Of a DNA stretch of 39,429 nt, positions 16,821 to 26,066 are shown one piece after another. This DNA comes from Bradyrhizobium liaoningense (GTDB lineage Bacteria > Pseudomonadota > Alphaproteobacteria > Rhizobiales > Xanthobacteraceae). Positions within the stretch are counted from its first letter, which is position 1; each line of letters starts with the position of its first letter. The translations under genes and the position numbers were made by a program. The stretch lies in NCBI RefSeq assembly GCF_018130955.1, contig NZ_JAFCJM010000064.1:1-39429 (forward strand). Direction: 5' to 3'. The notes under the pieces were generated by a model. The model was not told the origin of the DNA. It did not search any database and worked only from the letters and a program-made list of their open reading frames with translations.

Positions 16821-18479
16821 ATGACCATGAGCACATCGACGGGGACGGCCGGCAAGTCCGCTTTTCAGCCGGCGCTATGGACATCCGGCGACTGGAACGC
16901 GTTTTTCGGCTTCGGCACCAACATCCTCGTCAACATGCTGGTGCTCACAGGGCTGTTGCGCTTCGTGCTGAAGATGCCGGACAGTCTCGTGTTCGGCCGC
17001 ATCCTGCCCGCGCTCGGGCTGATGATGTGCCTCTCGACCTTCTACTACGCCTTCCTTGCCTATCGGCTCGCACAGAAGACCGGCCGCTACGACGTTTGCG
17101 CGCTGCCGTCCGGCGTCAGCGTGCCGCACATGTTCATCGTCACCTTCGTGATCATGCTGCCGATCACGATCAAGACCGGCGATCCCCTCAAAGGTTGGTC
17201 GGCCGGCCTGGTCTGGGTATTCTTCCAGAGTTTCATCCTGATGATCGGCGGCTTCATCGCGCCGTTCATCCGCAGGATCACGCCGCGCGCGGCGCTGCTC
17301 GGCACACTCGCCGGCGTCTCCGTCACCTTCATCTCGATGCGTCCGGCGCTGGAGATGTATATGACGCCGCAGATCGGCCTGGTCTGCTTCGCCATCATCC
17401 TGGTGAGCTGGTTCGGCGGCGTGAAGTATCCCAAGGGCATTCCCGCGGGCCTGATCGCGATCGCCGTCGGCATGATCATCGCCTGGGGCTCGAACCTGTT
17501 CGGCCTCGGTCTCGGCGGCCTCAGCCTGAAGGGCGTCGGCGATGCCTTCGCCAATTTCGGCTTCTCGGTGCCGCTGCCGGCCGTCGGCTACGTCTTCTCC
17601 GGCTTCGAGTTCCTCGGCATCATCCTGGTCACGGCGATTCCGTTCGGCATCTACGACCTCGTCGAGGCCATGGACAATGTCGAGAGCGCGGAAGCGGCCG
17701 GTGACGAATATCCGACCACGCGCGTGCTGACCGCCGACGGCGTGGTCAGCCTGATCGGCTGCCTGATGGGCAACCCCTTCATCAACGCGGTCTATATCGG
17801 CCATCCCGGCTGGAAGGCGATGGGCGGCCGGATCGGCTATTCGGCCGCAACAGGCGTGATGGTGGTGGTGCTGTCCTGGTTCGGCATCATCTCGGTGCTG
17901 CTCGCGCTCGTGCCCGTGGTCGCGATCTCGCCGATCCTGCTCTATATCGGCATGCTGATCGGCGCACAGGCGTTCCAGACCACGCCGGTCAAGCACGCGC
18001 CGGCGATCGTGCTGGCGCTGACGCCGCATCTTGCGGCCTGGGCAAAACTCCAGATCGATACGATGCTGGGCTCGACCATGAATGCGGCGGCGACCGTTGG
18101 CGGTATGGCGGCCGATAAGGCCGACGCAGTCAAGGCAGCCGCGATCGCCGCGCTGCCGCAGCAGGGCGTGTTCTATCACGGCCTCGAAGTGATGGGCGGC
18201 GGCTCGATCCTCGGCGGCCTCGTGCTGGGAGCCATCGGCGTCTTCATCATCGAGCGCGACTTCGAGAAGGCCTCGGCTTTCGCGCTGGTCGGTGCCGTGC
18301 TCACTTACTTCGGTTTCATGCACGGTGAGGCCGTCGGCATCGGCGGCGGCTTCGGCGTTACGCCTGCGGTTGCGCTAGCTTATGCCGTGGTGGCCGCAGG
18401 CCTATTTGGGCTTGCCAGGCTCGGCAGCAGCGAGCATTACGCTGCGCATCCGGAGATGTCGGCCGCGCCGGCGGAGTAG
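16821..18479 (+). CDS. NCS2-type (xanthine/uracil permease family) membrane transporter
   Basis: A 552-residue polytopic membrane protein with about twelve to fourteen hydrophobic segments. It resembles the nucleobase/NCS2 permeases, including an AzgA-like pattern FGFGTNILVNMLVLTGLLRF at the N-terminus and GNPFINAVYIGHPGWKAMGG around residues 316-335, where these transporters have a conserved substrate-site loop. The start is ATG 16821 or, with better spacing from the AGGGG motif, ATG 16827. It follows the amidohydrolase by four bases and is surely co-transcribed, so it probably imports that enzyme's substrate (biuret, a ureide or a related N-compound). The exact substrate is inference from the neighbour. 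Confidence 0.85.
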   Translation: MTMSTSTGTAGKSAFQPALWTSGDWNAFFGFGTNILVNMLVLTGLLRFVLKMPDSLVFGRILPALGLMMCLSTFYYAFLAYRLAQKTGRYDVCALPSGVSVPHMFIVTFVIMLPITIKTGDPLKGWSAGLVWVFFQSFILMIGGFIAPFIRRITPRAALLGTLAGVSVTFISMRPALEMYMTPQIGLVCFAIILVSWFGGVKYPKGIPAGLIAIAVGMIIAWGSNLFGLGLGGLSLKGVGDAFANFGFSVPLPAVGYVFSGFEFLGIILVTAIPFGIYDLVEAMDNVESAEAAGDEYPTTRVLTADGVVSLIGCLMGNPFINAVYIGHPGWKAMGGRIGYSAATGVMVVVLSWFGIISVLLALVPVVAISPILLYIGMLIGAQAFQTTPVKHAPAIVLALTPHLAAWAKLQIDTMLGSTMNAAATVGGMAADKADAVKAAAIAALPQQGVFYHGLEVMGGGSILGGLVLGAIGVFIIERDFEKASAFALVGAVLTYFGFMHGEAVGIGGGFGVTPAVALAYAVVAAGLFGLARLGSSEHYAAHPEMSAAPAE

Positions 18480-18500
18480 GGTGGGGAAAGGCGATTTGCG

Positions 18501-18525
18501 GCCGGGCGGCGGCAGGCTGCCCGGC
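18501..18525 (+). terminator. GC-rich hairpin after the permease gene
   Basis: GCCGGGC (18501-18507) pairs perfectly with GCCCGGC (18519-18525) over an 11-base loop. It lies in the 148-base gap between the convergent permease and cyclase genes. There is no T-run, so it is only a possible terminator. Confidence 0.35.
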
Positions 18526-18627
18526 TGCTGTCTGTATTCCGTCCGTATGCTGGGTCCTGCACTGAATTGGTCATTTCCGCGTTGCCCCGGAAAGCTGACA
18601 TCAGGGCAGATGTGATCGCCATCCCGC

Positions 18628-19740
18628 TCAAGTCATCTCAAGCACGTTGTACGCCGCTATTGGTCTATGTAAGCCTTTGAGCGCCAGTTCACCTATGGGC
18701 TCCGCTGTCACCCTTCTGTCGAGGGCCGCGCGCACTTTGCCGTCGATCAAAATCTGGCCGTCGCGCGCCTCCGCGCAAAGACGGGCCGCGAGATTAACCA
18801 CGGTCCCGGTCGCGCTGTATTCAGAGCGGCCCTCGAAGCCGATGGCGCCGAGCGTCGCATATCCATAGGCGATGCCGATTCCAAAACCGAGCTCATGGCT
18901 TTCGCGCCGCCATTTGCTGGATAATTCGGACAGACGACCCCGCATCGCGATCGCCATCCGAACAGCTGGCGCGCACGGATCGGGACAAGGAATCGGATCG
19001 CCGAAAATGACCATGATTCCGTCGCCTAAGAATCTCTCCAATGTGCCTTCAAATTCATGGGTGAGGGAGCCCAGGGTTGCATGATACTCGCGCATCACGG
19101 CCATCACCTCCTCGGGCTCGGCGATTTCCGCAAATGCAGTAAATCCCCGCAGATCACAGAAGACGATGCTCACCTGCCTGCGGTGACTGGCCAAGGCGTC
19201 ATATGGCGAGGAAGAAAGGATCAGTTCCGCTATCTGTGGCGACAGAAAACGCTTCAAGCGGCTAACGCGTTCAATCTGTGCAAGCTGCTCGACGACGCGC
19301 TGCTCAAGCGTTCTGTTCCATGATGCGAGTTCGGTCGCCTGGGCTTCCGCTCGATCATGCAATTCCTTGATTCGAAGCATCGAGCGCACGCGCGCAACCA
19401 GTGCTGCGTGGTCGATGGGTTTGGTCAGATATTCGTCCGCGCCTGCGTTAAGTCCCGTGACGACATCCTTTGAATCAGTTCGCGCCGTGACCATAATGAT
19501 TGGAACAAATCCAAGCGCGGAGTCGCCCTTCAACCGTCGGCAGACCTCAAAGCCATCGATTTTCGGCATCATGACGTCAAGGAGGACAACGTCCGGCGCA
19601 AATTCACGCACGACTGCGAGCGCTCGCTCGCCGTTTTCGGCCTCCGTCGTCTCATAACCCTCGGCGCCGAGGCGCGCGGTAAGAAGGCAACGATTCGTTT
19701 CGTTATCATCTACGATCAGAATGCGCGGTGGGTCATGCAT
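18628..19740 (-). CDS. Response regulator with class III adenylate/guanylate cyclase output
   Basis: A 370-residue two-domain signalling protein. Residues 1-125 are a receiver with Asp11/Asp12, phospho-acceptor Asp55, Thr85 and Lys107. A coiled-coil linker (about 126-165) leads to a class III cyclase domain at 185-370. Both metal-binding aspartates are present (Asp196 in FCDLRGF and Asp240 in LGDGIMVIF), as are the transition-state Asn316 and Arg320 (VNLAARL), so it should be catalytically active. Phosphorylation of Asp55 by the upstream kinase would control cAMP (or cGMP) synthesis. It is the last gene of a four-gene unit, 29 bases after the single-domain regulator. Substrate choice between ATP and GTP is not certain. 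Confidence 0.92.
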   Translation of the reverse strand: MHDPPRILIVDDNETNRCLLTARLGAEGYETTEAENGERALAVVREFAPDVVLLDVMMPKIDGFEVCRRLKGDSALGFVPIIMVTARTDSKDVVTGLNAGADEYLTKPIDHAALVARVRSMLRIKELHDRAEAQATELASWNRTLEQRVVEQLAQIERVSRLKRFLSPQIAELILSSSPYDALASHRRQVSIVFCDLRGFTAFAEIAEPEEVMAVMREYHATLGSLTHEFEGTLERFLGDGIMVIFGDPIPCPDPCAPAVRMAIAMRGRLSELSSKWRRESHELGFGIGIAYGYATLGAIGFEGRSEYSATGTVVNLAARLCAEARDGQILIDGKVRAALDRRVTAEPIGELALKGLHRPIAAYNVLEMT

Positions 19741-19769
19741 TTCTGCTCCACGTCGGCGAGCGCCGGAAC

Positions 19770-20135
19770 CTATGTCAGGTATCGATTGATCGTCTCAAGC
19801 AGGTTTCGTGCGCTGTAGGGCTTTGCGACATAGGCATCGCAGCCTGCCGCGCGCGCCTTTTCTTCGTCGCCGCTGAGCGCGTAGGAGGTGACGACGACGA
19901 TTGGAATATGGCGGAGATCTGATTGTGACTTAATGCGCCGTGTCGCCTCGTATCCGTCAAGAATAGGAAGTTGGATGTCCATCAGGATCAGGTCCGGGCT
20001 TTGGGTTCGCGCCGCTATGAGCGCTCCTTCGCCGTCGTGCGCCTCGATCATTTCGTAACCGACGCTTGCGAGCAGATCGCGCAGAATCTGCCGATTGTCC
20101 TCCTGATCTTCCACCACCAGTACACGCTTGCTCAT
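19770..20135 (-). CDS. Single-domain response regulator (DivK/CheY-like)
   Basis: A 121-residue stand-alone receiver with Glu9/Asp10, phospho-acceptor Asp53 (LILMDIQLP), Thr83 and Lys105 (AKPYS). It has no output domain, so it works by binding a partner or as a phosphate relay. Its ATG overlaps the histidine kinase stop (ATGA), which implies coupled translation and a matched pair. The receiver-cyclase follows closely, so the two receivers may compete for phosphate from the same kinase. Confidence 0.92.
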   Translation of the reverse strand: MSKRVLVVEDQEDNRQILRDLLASVGYEMIEAHDGEGALIAARTQSPDLILMDIQLPILDGYEATRRIKSQSDLRHIPIVVVTSYALSGDEEKARAAGCDAYVAKPYSARNLLETINRYLT

Positions 20136-21757
20136 GTCTGCGTCGCCTGTTGCTCAAGCCGGGCCGGTACCAAAAATGAAAATCTCGCGCCATGACCCCG
20201 GCGGGACTCTATCCAGATTTGTCCACCATGCATCTCCACGATGCGCTTCACGATGGCGAGGCCCAATCCGGCGCCTCCCTTCGCCTTGGTGATCGAGTTA
20301 TCCACCTGCTGGAATTCCTGGAAAATCTTTGCTTGATCGACTTCGTCGATGCCTGGTCCTGTGTCTTGGACGGAAAATTTGTAGGAATCCCCCTTCGCCT
20401 CCACTTCAATCCGAACCTCTCCGGCATCGGTGAATTTGATCGCGTTACCAACAAGATTGAACAGGGCCTGAGCCAGCCTGCGTTCGTCTCCTCGCGCCGG
20501 CGGCAGACCAGAGGGAACAGCAACTCGCAAACCCAAATTCTTTTCAGCTGCGAGGGATTCAACGGAGGTGTAAACGCCACTAACCAGTTCCTCTACGGAA
20601 TAGTCGGCCAAAGAAAGTCGAAGCTGTCCCGCTTCAATCTTGGAGAGATCAAGGACGTCGTTGATGAGGCCGAGCAGATGTTTGCCGTTCCGTTGGATGC
20701 GTTCGATGGCTGATCGCATTTTTTGTGGAGGTTCGCCGTAAATCCCGTCCAGCATGAGCTCTGAAAAGCCGAGCACTGCGTTTAGAGGCGTCCGCAATTC
20801 GTGACTCATGTTTGCGAGGAATTGCGATTTGTGACGGCTGGCCTCCTCAAGGCGTTGGTAGAGCTGTTGTAGTTCGTCGCAGGCCGAATTCACGTGCGCC
20901 GCAAGCTCCCCTAGTTCGTCCCGATTGGGAACCTCGATCCGTTGAGCGAAATCGCCGGCCGCTATTCGATTCAGGCCATCGTGGATGGTGCGGACTGGAT
21001 CGATCACAGATCGGGAGATCGCATGTCCCAGGACCAGCGTAAGCACGAAACTTACGACCGCGACGGCGGCGACAAGTATCTGAGATTTGGTATAGGTTTG
21101 CTGGCTCGCATCTATGCCGGCGACCATGTCCGCTTCAGCCCGGTTGACCAATTGATTGGTCAGTCGTTCGAGCTTGTCCGCCAGGGGCCCGAGTTCCGCG
21201 AGCTCGCTCTGTTTGGCCTCAGCAGCTCGCCCATTGCGGACGAGATCGACGACGTGTGAAACTACGGCAATGAAGCGCGCATATTCTTGTCGCACCTGAT
21301 CCAGCAGCGCGACCTCGTCCTTGGCGACGAATGAGACCCGATCAAGGTCGTACCCGAACTGGTTGATCTGCCGCAGTGCCACCGCCAATGTCGTTTCGTT
21401 CGGAAACGCGAGAGCTGTGGATACGCCATAGAGCTGTCTGAGCGTATCGTGCTGAACCTGCCGGTATGCCTCGATCTTATGCTGCAGGGCAACTACTTGG
21501 TTTGCTCGCAGGTCGGCTTCGCGCAGAGAAAGGAGCCCAATCACTCCGACCGAGACCAAGAGTGCCTCGATGACGAGGAACGCCGCCAGCAATTTCGTGC
21601 GCAGCGAAGGACGCAGGCCGACGAGCCCGTCCTTCGCCGATGCGCCGTCTCGCCTTGCTCGCGATATCGCGGCAAGCGGGCGCTGACCAAGAAGCGACGT
21701 CGAATCAGCCTCCAAGTTCACGTCGAACCTCGTTGAGGAAACGCCAGTCGACTCCAT
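20132..21757 (-). CDS. Membrane sensor histidine kinase
   Basis: A 541-residue kinase. After a cytoplasmic N-terminal stretch of about 53 residues come transmembrane helix 1 (about 55-78), a periplasmic helical region of roughly 147 residues, helix 2 (226-248), a HAMP linker (about 249-300), the phospho-acceptor His319 in NMSHELRTPLN, and the ATPase domain with Asn438, Asp465 (DTGPGID) and GGAGLGLAI. The ATG at 21757 lies inside the end of the preceding binding-protein gene, a 53-base overlap. A GTG at 21721 or a TTG at 21715 is also possible and would shorten the unusual N-terminal extension. The overlap and order suggest that the binding protein feeds the periplasmic domain of this kinase. 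Confidence 0.92.
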   Translation of the reverse strand: MESTGVSSTRFDVNLEADSTSLLGQRPLAAISRARRDGASAKDGLVGLRPSLRTKLLAAFLVIEALLVSVGVIGLLSLREADLRANQVVALQHKIEAYRQVQHDTLRQLYGVSTALAFPNETTLAVALRQINQFGYDLDRVSFVAKDEVALLDQVRQEYARFIAVVSHVVDLVRNGRAAEAKQSELAELGPLADKLERLTNQLVNRAEADMVAGIDASQQTYTKSQILVAAVAVVSFVLTLVLGHAISRSVIDPVRTIHDGLNRIAAGDFAQRIEVPNRDELGELAAHVNSACDELQQLYQRLEEASRHKSQFLANMSHELRTPLNAVLGFSELMLDGIYGEPPQKMRSAIERIQRNGKHLLGLINDVLDLSKIEAGQLRLSLADYSVEELVSGVYTSVESLAAEKNLGLRVAVPSGLPPARGDERRLAQALFNLVGNAIKFTDAGEVRIEVEAKGDSYKFSVQDTGPGIDEVDQAKIFQEFQQVDNSITKAKGGAGLGLAIVKRIVEMHGGQIWIESRRGHGARFSFLVPARLEQQATQT

Positions 21758-22718
21758 CTGCGATGAGTTTCGCAGGGCTCGATTTCAGCATTCCCGCTTC
21801 GCGCAGACGAAGCGCGTAAAAGCGGATTGTGTCCTCGGGATCGTAGTCGCGCCAACGATTGTACGGCACGTCCGCGAGAGTCTGAACCGCGTAATCCTGG
21901 CGAGCCGTGAAGCCCCTATCGACCATTCGTTGGGCAACTAGGGCCGGCTCGCTCACGCACAAGTCCGTCGCGCGGAGCATGGCGCGCATCACGCGCTTAG
22001 TGGCTATGGGATTGTTTCGAACGAATTCGCGATTACTCGCCAGCATACAGCAAAAGTACTGCGACCATGGGCGGTCGTGTGCGCTGTTGACGATGACATG
22101 ACCGATGTTCTGCGCACGCAAGCGCTGCGGTTCTGGAGGAAATCCGAGGAAAGCGTCGATCTTACCCTCAGCAAACAACTCGATCGGTTTGACTGGTCCG
22201 CTCGTCACCCACTCGATGTCCCTGGCGGGATCGAGCCCAACGAGCGTCGCCATCGCGCTGAGGAAGACGTGCGGACTCGTCTCGAGCCCCTGAATGCCGA
22301 CAGTTCGCCCCTTCAGATCGGCGACGCTGCGTATGCCGTCCTTGGCGAACAACTCGAAGCAGCCGGCATGTATCCCGGCCAGAATCGTGACCTTCAAGCC
22401 GCGATCGACCTGAAGAAGAAGCGGGCCGGAGAAATGCAGGGTGAAGTCGAGATCTCCCTTCCCGACAGCTTTGGCTTGCTCCACTCCACCATCGGACTGG
22501 ACGTAAACGACATTTGTGAACCCCTCGGCAGTCAGCAGGTCGCTGACCACATACTGCGGGGCAATGCAGATGACCGGGTTCTTCGCGAGGCGGATTGTAG
22601 TGGTTTCTGGCGGCGGATTGGACCCTTCGGCCCTTAGCCGAGCCGGGACGCCCCAAAGCAGGGCGGTGGAAGCGGCGAAGGCTCCAGCCAACAGCACGTC
22701 GCGACGGTTCGTATCCAT
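21705..22718 (-). CDS. NMT1/SsuA-like periplasmic binding protein
   Basis: A 337-residue ABC-type substrate-binding protein of the NMT1/SsuA/TauA kind, which binds sulfonates, nitrate-like anions or pyrimidine precursors. It has a Tat-like signal (TNRRDVLLAGAFAASTALL at 3-21). Typical stretches are QSDGGVEQAKAVGKGDLDF and DLKGRTVGIQG. GAGGAGG precedes the ATG at 22718. No permease or ATPase gene is next to it. Instead its 3' end overlaps a histidine kinase, so it is more likely a ligand sensor for that kinase than a transport component. The ligand is unknown. Confidence 0.88.
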   Translation of the reverse strand: MDTNRRDVLLAGAFAASTALLWGVPARLRAEGSNPPPETTTIRLAKNPVICIAPQYVVSDLLTAEGFTNVVYVQSDGGVEQAKAVGKGDLDFTLHFSGPLLLQVDRGLKVTILAGIHAGCFELFAKDGIRSVADLKGRTVGIQGLETSPHVFLSAMATLVGLDPARDIEWVTSGPVKPIELFAEGKIDAFLGFPPEPQRLRAQNIGHVIVNSAHDRPWSQYFCCMLASNREFVRNNPIATKRVMRAMLRATDLCVSEPALVAQRMVDRGFTARQDYAVQTLADVPYNRWRDYDPEDTIRFYALRLREAGMLKSSPAKLIADGVDWRFLNEVRRELGG

Positions 22719-22875
22719 CGGGACCTCCTCGAAATGCCTTTAGCGGTGGCTTCCGGGGGCCGAACGTCGGGCCGACGAATTAGCGTGGACCTCAAGGCCC
22801 CGCTGCCGACAAGGATACTACGGCCGCGGCATATCGGATACAGCCGATTCTCCGACGGCGTCCGGGGGGACCTTA

Positions 22876-22895
22876 CTCTGTGACCCTCTGTGACC
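22876..22895. promoter_or_regulatory. Tandem 10-bp repeat upstream of the sensor operon
   Basis: CTCTGTGACC occurs twice in direct succession (22876-22885 and 22886-22895). The period is about one DNA turn, as in some activator-binding sites. It lies about 160 bases upstream of the binding-protein start, in a 265-base gap that otherwise holds no gene. A regulatory role is a guess. Confidence 0.25.
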
Positions 22896-22984
22896 GCGCT
22901 AGTAGCTTCTGGAGGCGCTTTTGCGCGTAGCCGTCTTCGGGTCATGATCGACACAACTCAGGATAAAGGTTGAGAGCGGGTCGA

Positions 22985-23809
22985 TCACCCGCCCTTCACA
23001 GCTCCCGCAGTGAGCCCGGCGACGATCTGCCGCTGGGCGAGCACGGTGAGCAGCAGCACCGGGAAGGTGACGATGAGGGCGGCCGCCGCAAGCGGCCCCC
23101 AGCTGAGCTGGTCGAACGAGATCATGTTGTAGACGGCGACAGGCAGGGTACGCGTCTCGCGTCCGGCCAGCACGATGCCGAAGACGAAATTATTCCAGGA
23201 GAAGATCACCGCCAGGATGAAGGCGACCGCGATCCCCGGTCGGGCGATCGGCAAGGCAACGTGACGAAACACCTGCCAGCGCGTGGCGCCGTCGATCAGG
23301 GCTGCTTCCTCCAATTCCAGCGGCGTCGTCTCGAAATAGCCGATCATGATCCAGATCACGATCGGGACCGTCACCACCAGGTGGATGATGATTTGCGGTA
23401 TCAGCGTGCCGAGCAATCCGAGCCATTGGAACAGGAGAAACAGCGGGATCAGATAGGACAGGCCGGGCGTGATGCGGGCGATCAGGATCACGATCGCGGA
23501 TTTGTGCGCAGCCATGCGTGCGATACCGTAGCCGGCGGGAACGCCGACCATCAGCGCGAGCGCAGTGGCGCTGCCGGTCACGACCAGGCTGTTGATGAAA
23601 TAAGTGAGAAAACGGTTGGAGCCGAGCACATCGGCATAGTTCTTCCACGCGAAATGCTCGGGGATGAACACCGGTGGGTAGGCGGCGTTGTCGACCTCGA
23701 ACTTCAGCGACAGCGAAGCCATCCAGAGGAAGAACAGGATCGCAGGCGACACGATGACGAACACCGCGAGCCACAGGCCGATCTTGCCGATGATCTGACG
23801 GGGTGTCAT
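22985..23809 (-). CDS. Carbohydrate ABC transporter permease, MalG type
   Basis: Inner-membrane permease of 274 residues and about six helices. The EAA loop that contacts the ATPase is EEAALIDGATRWQVFRHVALP-like at about residues 180-200 (seen as LEEAALIDGATRWQVFRHVA). It belongs to the MalG/CUT1 type that imports oligosaccharides or glycerol derivatives. The ATG at 23809 overlaps the preceding permease stop (ATGA). The frame is open eight codons further upstream but that would deepen the overlap. No ATPase gene follows within the window. Confidence 0.92.
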   Translation of the reverse strand: MTPRQIIGKIGLWLAVFVIVSPAILFFLWMASLSLKFEVDNAAYPPVFIPEHFAWKNYADVLGSNRFLTYFINSLVVTGSATALALMVGVPAGYGIARMAAHKSAIVILIARITPGLSYLIPLFLLFQWLGLLGTLIPQIIIHLVVTVPIVIWIMIGYFETTPLELEEAALIDGATRWQVFRHVALPIARPGIAVAFILAVIFSWNNFVFGIVLAGRETRTLPVAVYNMISFDQLSWGPLAAAALIVTFPVLLLTVLAQRQIVAGLTAGAVKGG

Positions 23810-24744
23810 GCGCCGCTCGCAATCTCGGTCCACAGCATGCGCTGCCGGGCGTAAAGCATCACCGCCGCAAGCGCGACGATCAGCAGGAAGAACACAACCG
23901 CGATCGCCGAACCGTAGCCGAGGTCGTAATAGATGAATGCGACGCTGTAGAGATAGAGGTTGATGGTCTCCGACGCCGAGCCCGGTCCGCCCTGTGTGAT
24001 CGCGAAGATGATGTCAAAACTCTTTACCGCGTCGATCATGCGGATCATGCCGGCGATGAACAGGAACGGCATGATCAGCGGCAGGGTGATGAAGCGGAAC
24101 ACTTGCCAGATATTGGCGCCGTCGATCTGGGCGCTCTCATAGGGCTCCGTCGGTATCGCTGCGAGGCCCCCGAGCACGATCAGCATGATGAGCGGCGTCC
24201 ACTGCCAGGTCTCGACCAGCACCAGGGAAGGGATCACCGTTCCCGGATGAAACACCCAGAGCTGCGGCGGAATGCCGACCAGCGACAGCAAATAGTTGAG
24301 CACGCCGAGTTGCGGATGGAACATCATGGTCCAGACCAGCGCGATCGCGACCGGCGTTGCCATCATCGGCATGATGAAGATTCCGCGCAGGAAGCCCCGT
24401 CCGGCGAACTTCTGGTGAAACACCACGGCCGCGAGCGTACCGAGCACCAGCGGCAGCACCACCGACAGCACGGTGTAGACGAGTGTGTGTCCGATCGCCT
24501 CGATGAAGCGGGGGTCGCTCGGCAGCCGCAGATAGTTGGAGAAGCCGACGAACGTGGTCGGCGAGCCGACCTTCCATTCGTTCAGGCTCATCCAGATGGT
24601 GAAGATCCACGGGAAGATGATGATGGCGAGCACGACGACCAGCGCCGGCACCACGAACGGCCAGTAGGACGGCGGCCGCAATTCCTTCTCCGGCGCGGCA
24701 TCTGACTGTGCCGCGGCCGGAGTCGATTGTGTCAACGCACTCAC
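23806..24744 (-). CDS. Carbohydrate ABC transporter permease, MalF/UgpA type
   Basis: Inner-membrane permease of 312 residues, preceded by a 25-residue cytoplasmic tail rich in Ala, Pro and Glu. About six helices follow, with the EAA loop ESAQIDGANIWQVFRFITLP at roughly residues 204-223. It would form the heterodimeric channel with the MalG-type permease. Start and stop overlap both neighbours by four bases (ATGA), so the three genes are translated as one unit. Confidence 0.92.
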   Translation of the reverse strand: MSALTQSTPAAAQSDAAPEKELRPPSYWPFVVPALVVVLAIIIFPWIFTIWMSLNEWKVGSPTTFVGFSNYLRLPSDPRFIEAIGHTLVYTVLSVVLPLVLGTLAAVVFHQKFAGRGFLRGIFIMPMMATPVAIALVWTMMFHPQLGVLNYLLSLVGIPPQLWVFHPGTVIPSLVLVETWQWTPLIMLIVLGGLAAIPTEPYESAQIDGANIWQVFRFITLPLIMPFLFIAGMIRMIDAVKSFDIIFAITQGGPGSASETINLYLYSVAFIYYDLGYGSAIAVVFFLLIVALAAVMLYARQRMLWTEIASGA

Positions 24745-26066
24745 GCCTTTTCGCTGCGCTCCAGAATGGGCCGGTACTGTTCGTGAGCCTTTTTCAGCTC
24801 AGTCGCGGGATCGGCGCCGGCAAGGGTCGAGGTGAGCGCCGCGCCGACGAGATCGCGGAATTCGGCAACCGGGATCACCACGGGCAGGCCCAGCTTGCTG
24901 ATCTTGGCGGAGTCGATCACCGACTGCAGCCACTCCTTGGGCATTTTCACGCCGCTCTGGACCTCGGCATCGTTCAGGATCGAGTTGCGGAACGGCACGC
25001 CCCCGCCGGCCTGCAACAGCCGCGCGCCTTGCTTCTTCGAGACGGCCCACTGGCACAACAGATAGGCAGCCTCCTTGTTCTTGCTTGCCGCGGCAATGCC
25101 GAGGCCGTCGCCATAGGTTGCCGAATATTGACCCTTCGGTCCGGCCGGCACGACGGTGTACCCGACCTTGCCGACAATCCGAGATGCGGCCGGATCCTCC
25201 AGCGGCGGCGCCCAGCCGACGCCGTCGATCCACATCGCCGATCTCCCCTGCGAGAACGAAGCCATCGACTCCATCCAGTTGAAACCGGCGACGCCGGGCG
25301 GAGCGACCTTCGTCAGCAGCGTTTGGTAGAGCTTTGTCGCCTCGATCGCCTCCGGACCGTCGGTCAGGATATTGCCCTTGGCGTCGAGGAATTCACCGCC
25401 GTAGTTGAGGAAAAAGTTCGTCCACAACGTCATGTTGGCGTTGCGCAGGCCGCGTCCGACGAAACCATAGGTCCCTTCCTTGGTGTCGGTCAGCTTCTCG
25501 GCCGCCGCAATCATCTCGTCGAACGTTTTGGGGACGGCGACGCCCTTCTTCTGGAACAACTCCTTGTTGTAGTAGAGGATGAAATAGTCGACCGACCAGG
25601 GCAGGGACAGCATCTGGCCCTTGTCGTTCTTGCAGTATTGCAGGCCGGCGGCCGAGAAATCGCTCTCCACCAGGTCCGGCGCGGTCAGCGTCGGGTCCTT
25701 CATGTAGGGTGTGAGGTCGGCGAGCCAGCCGGCCTTCTCGAACTGCCGCTTCTGCACGTGATAGCTCATATGCACGACGTCGAAGCTCGGCCGGCCCGAG
25801 GTGAGCTCGATCACGCACTTCTGTCGCTGCTGCTGTTCGGGAATTTGCTCCGATTCGACCTGGATGCCGGTGAGATCGGTGAATTCCTTGATGTTTTTTT
25901 GCAGATTGTCGCCGCGCGGACCCTTGGCCAGGATCACTTCCAGCTTGGTCCCGGCATATTTCTTCCAGTTGACTTCGGCGCGCGCCGGAAGGCCGGTGAG
26001 GCTGAGCGCGCCTGCTGCCGCGGTACCGGCCAAAAGCGTGCGGCGCGAAATGTGATGGTTCGCCAC
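24741..26066 (-). CDS. Extracellular solute-binding protein, family 1
   Basis: A 441-residue periplasmic binding protein of the sugar (CUT1) type. It carries a Tat-like signal, with SRRTLLAGTAAAGALSLTG at residues 8-26 and a cut after ARA near 30. The body has the usual features, such as LPWSVDYFILYYNKELFQKKG. It delivers its ligand, probably a sugar or polyol, to the two permeases encoded just downstream. It is the first gene of the operon. The ATPase and any catabolic gene are missing from the view, so a shared ATPase (MsmX-like use) is possible. Confidence 0.92.
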   Translation of the reverse strand: MANHHISRRTLLAGTAAAGALSLTGLPARAEVNWKKYAGTKLEVILAKGPRGDNLQKNIKEFTDLTGIQVESEQIPEQQQRQKCVIELTSGRPSFDVVHMSYHVQKRQFEKAGWLADLTPYMKDPTLTAPDLVESDFSAAGLQYCKNDKGQMLSLPWSVDYFILYYNKELFQKKGVAVPKTFDEMIAAAEKLTDTKEGTYGFVGRGLRNANMTLWTNFFLNYGGEFLDAKGNILTDGPEAIEATKLYQTLLTKVAPPGVAGFNWMESMASFSQGRSAMWIDGVGWAPPLEDPAASRIVGKVGYTVVPAGPKGQYSATYGDGLGIAAASKNKEAAYLLCQWAVSKKQGARLLQAGGGVPFRNSILNDAEVQSGVKMPKEWLQSVIDSAKISKLGLPVVIPVAEFRDLVGAALTSTLAGADPATELKKAHEQYRPILERSEKA

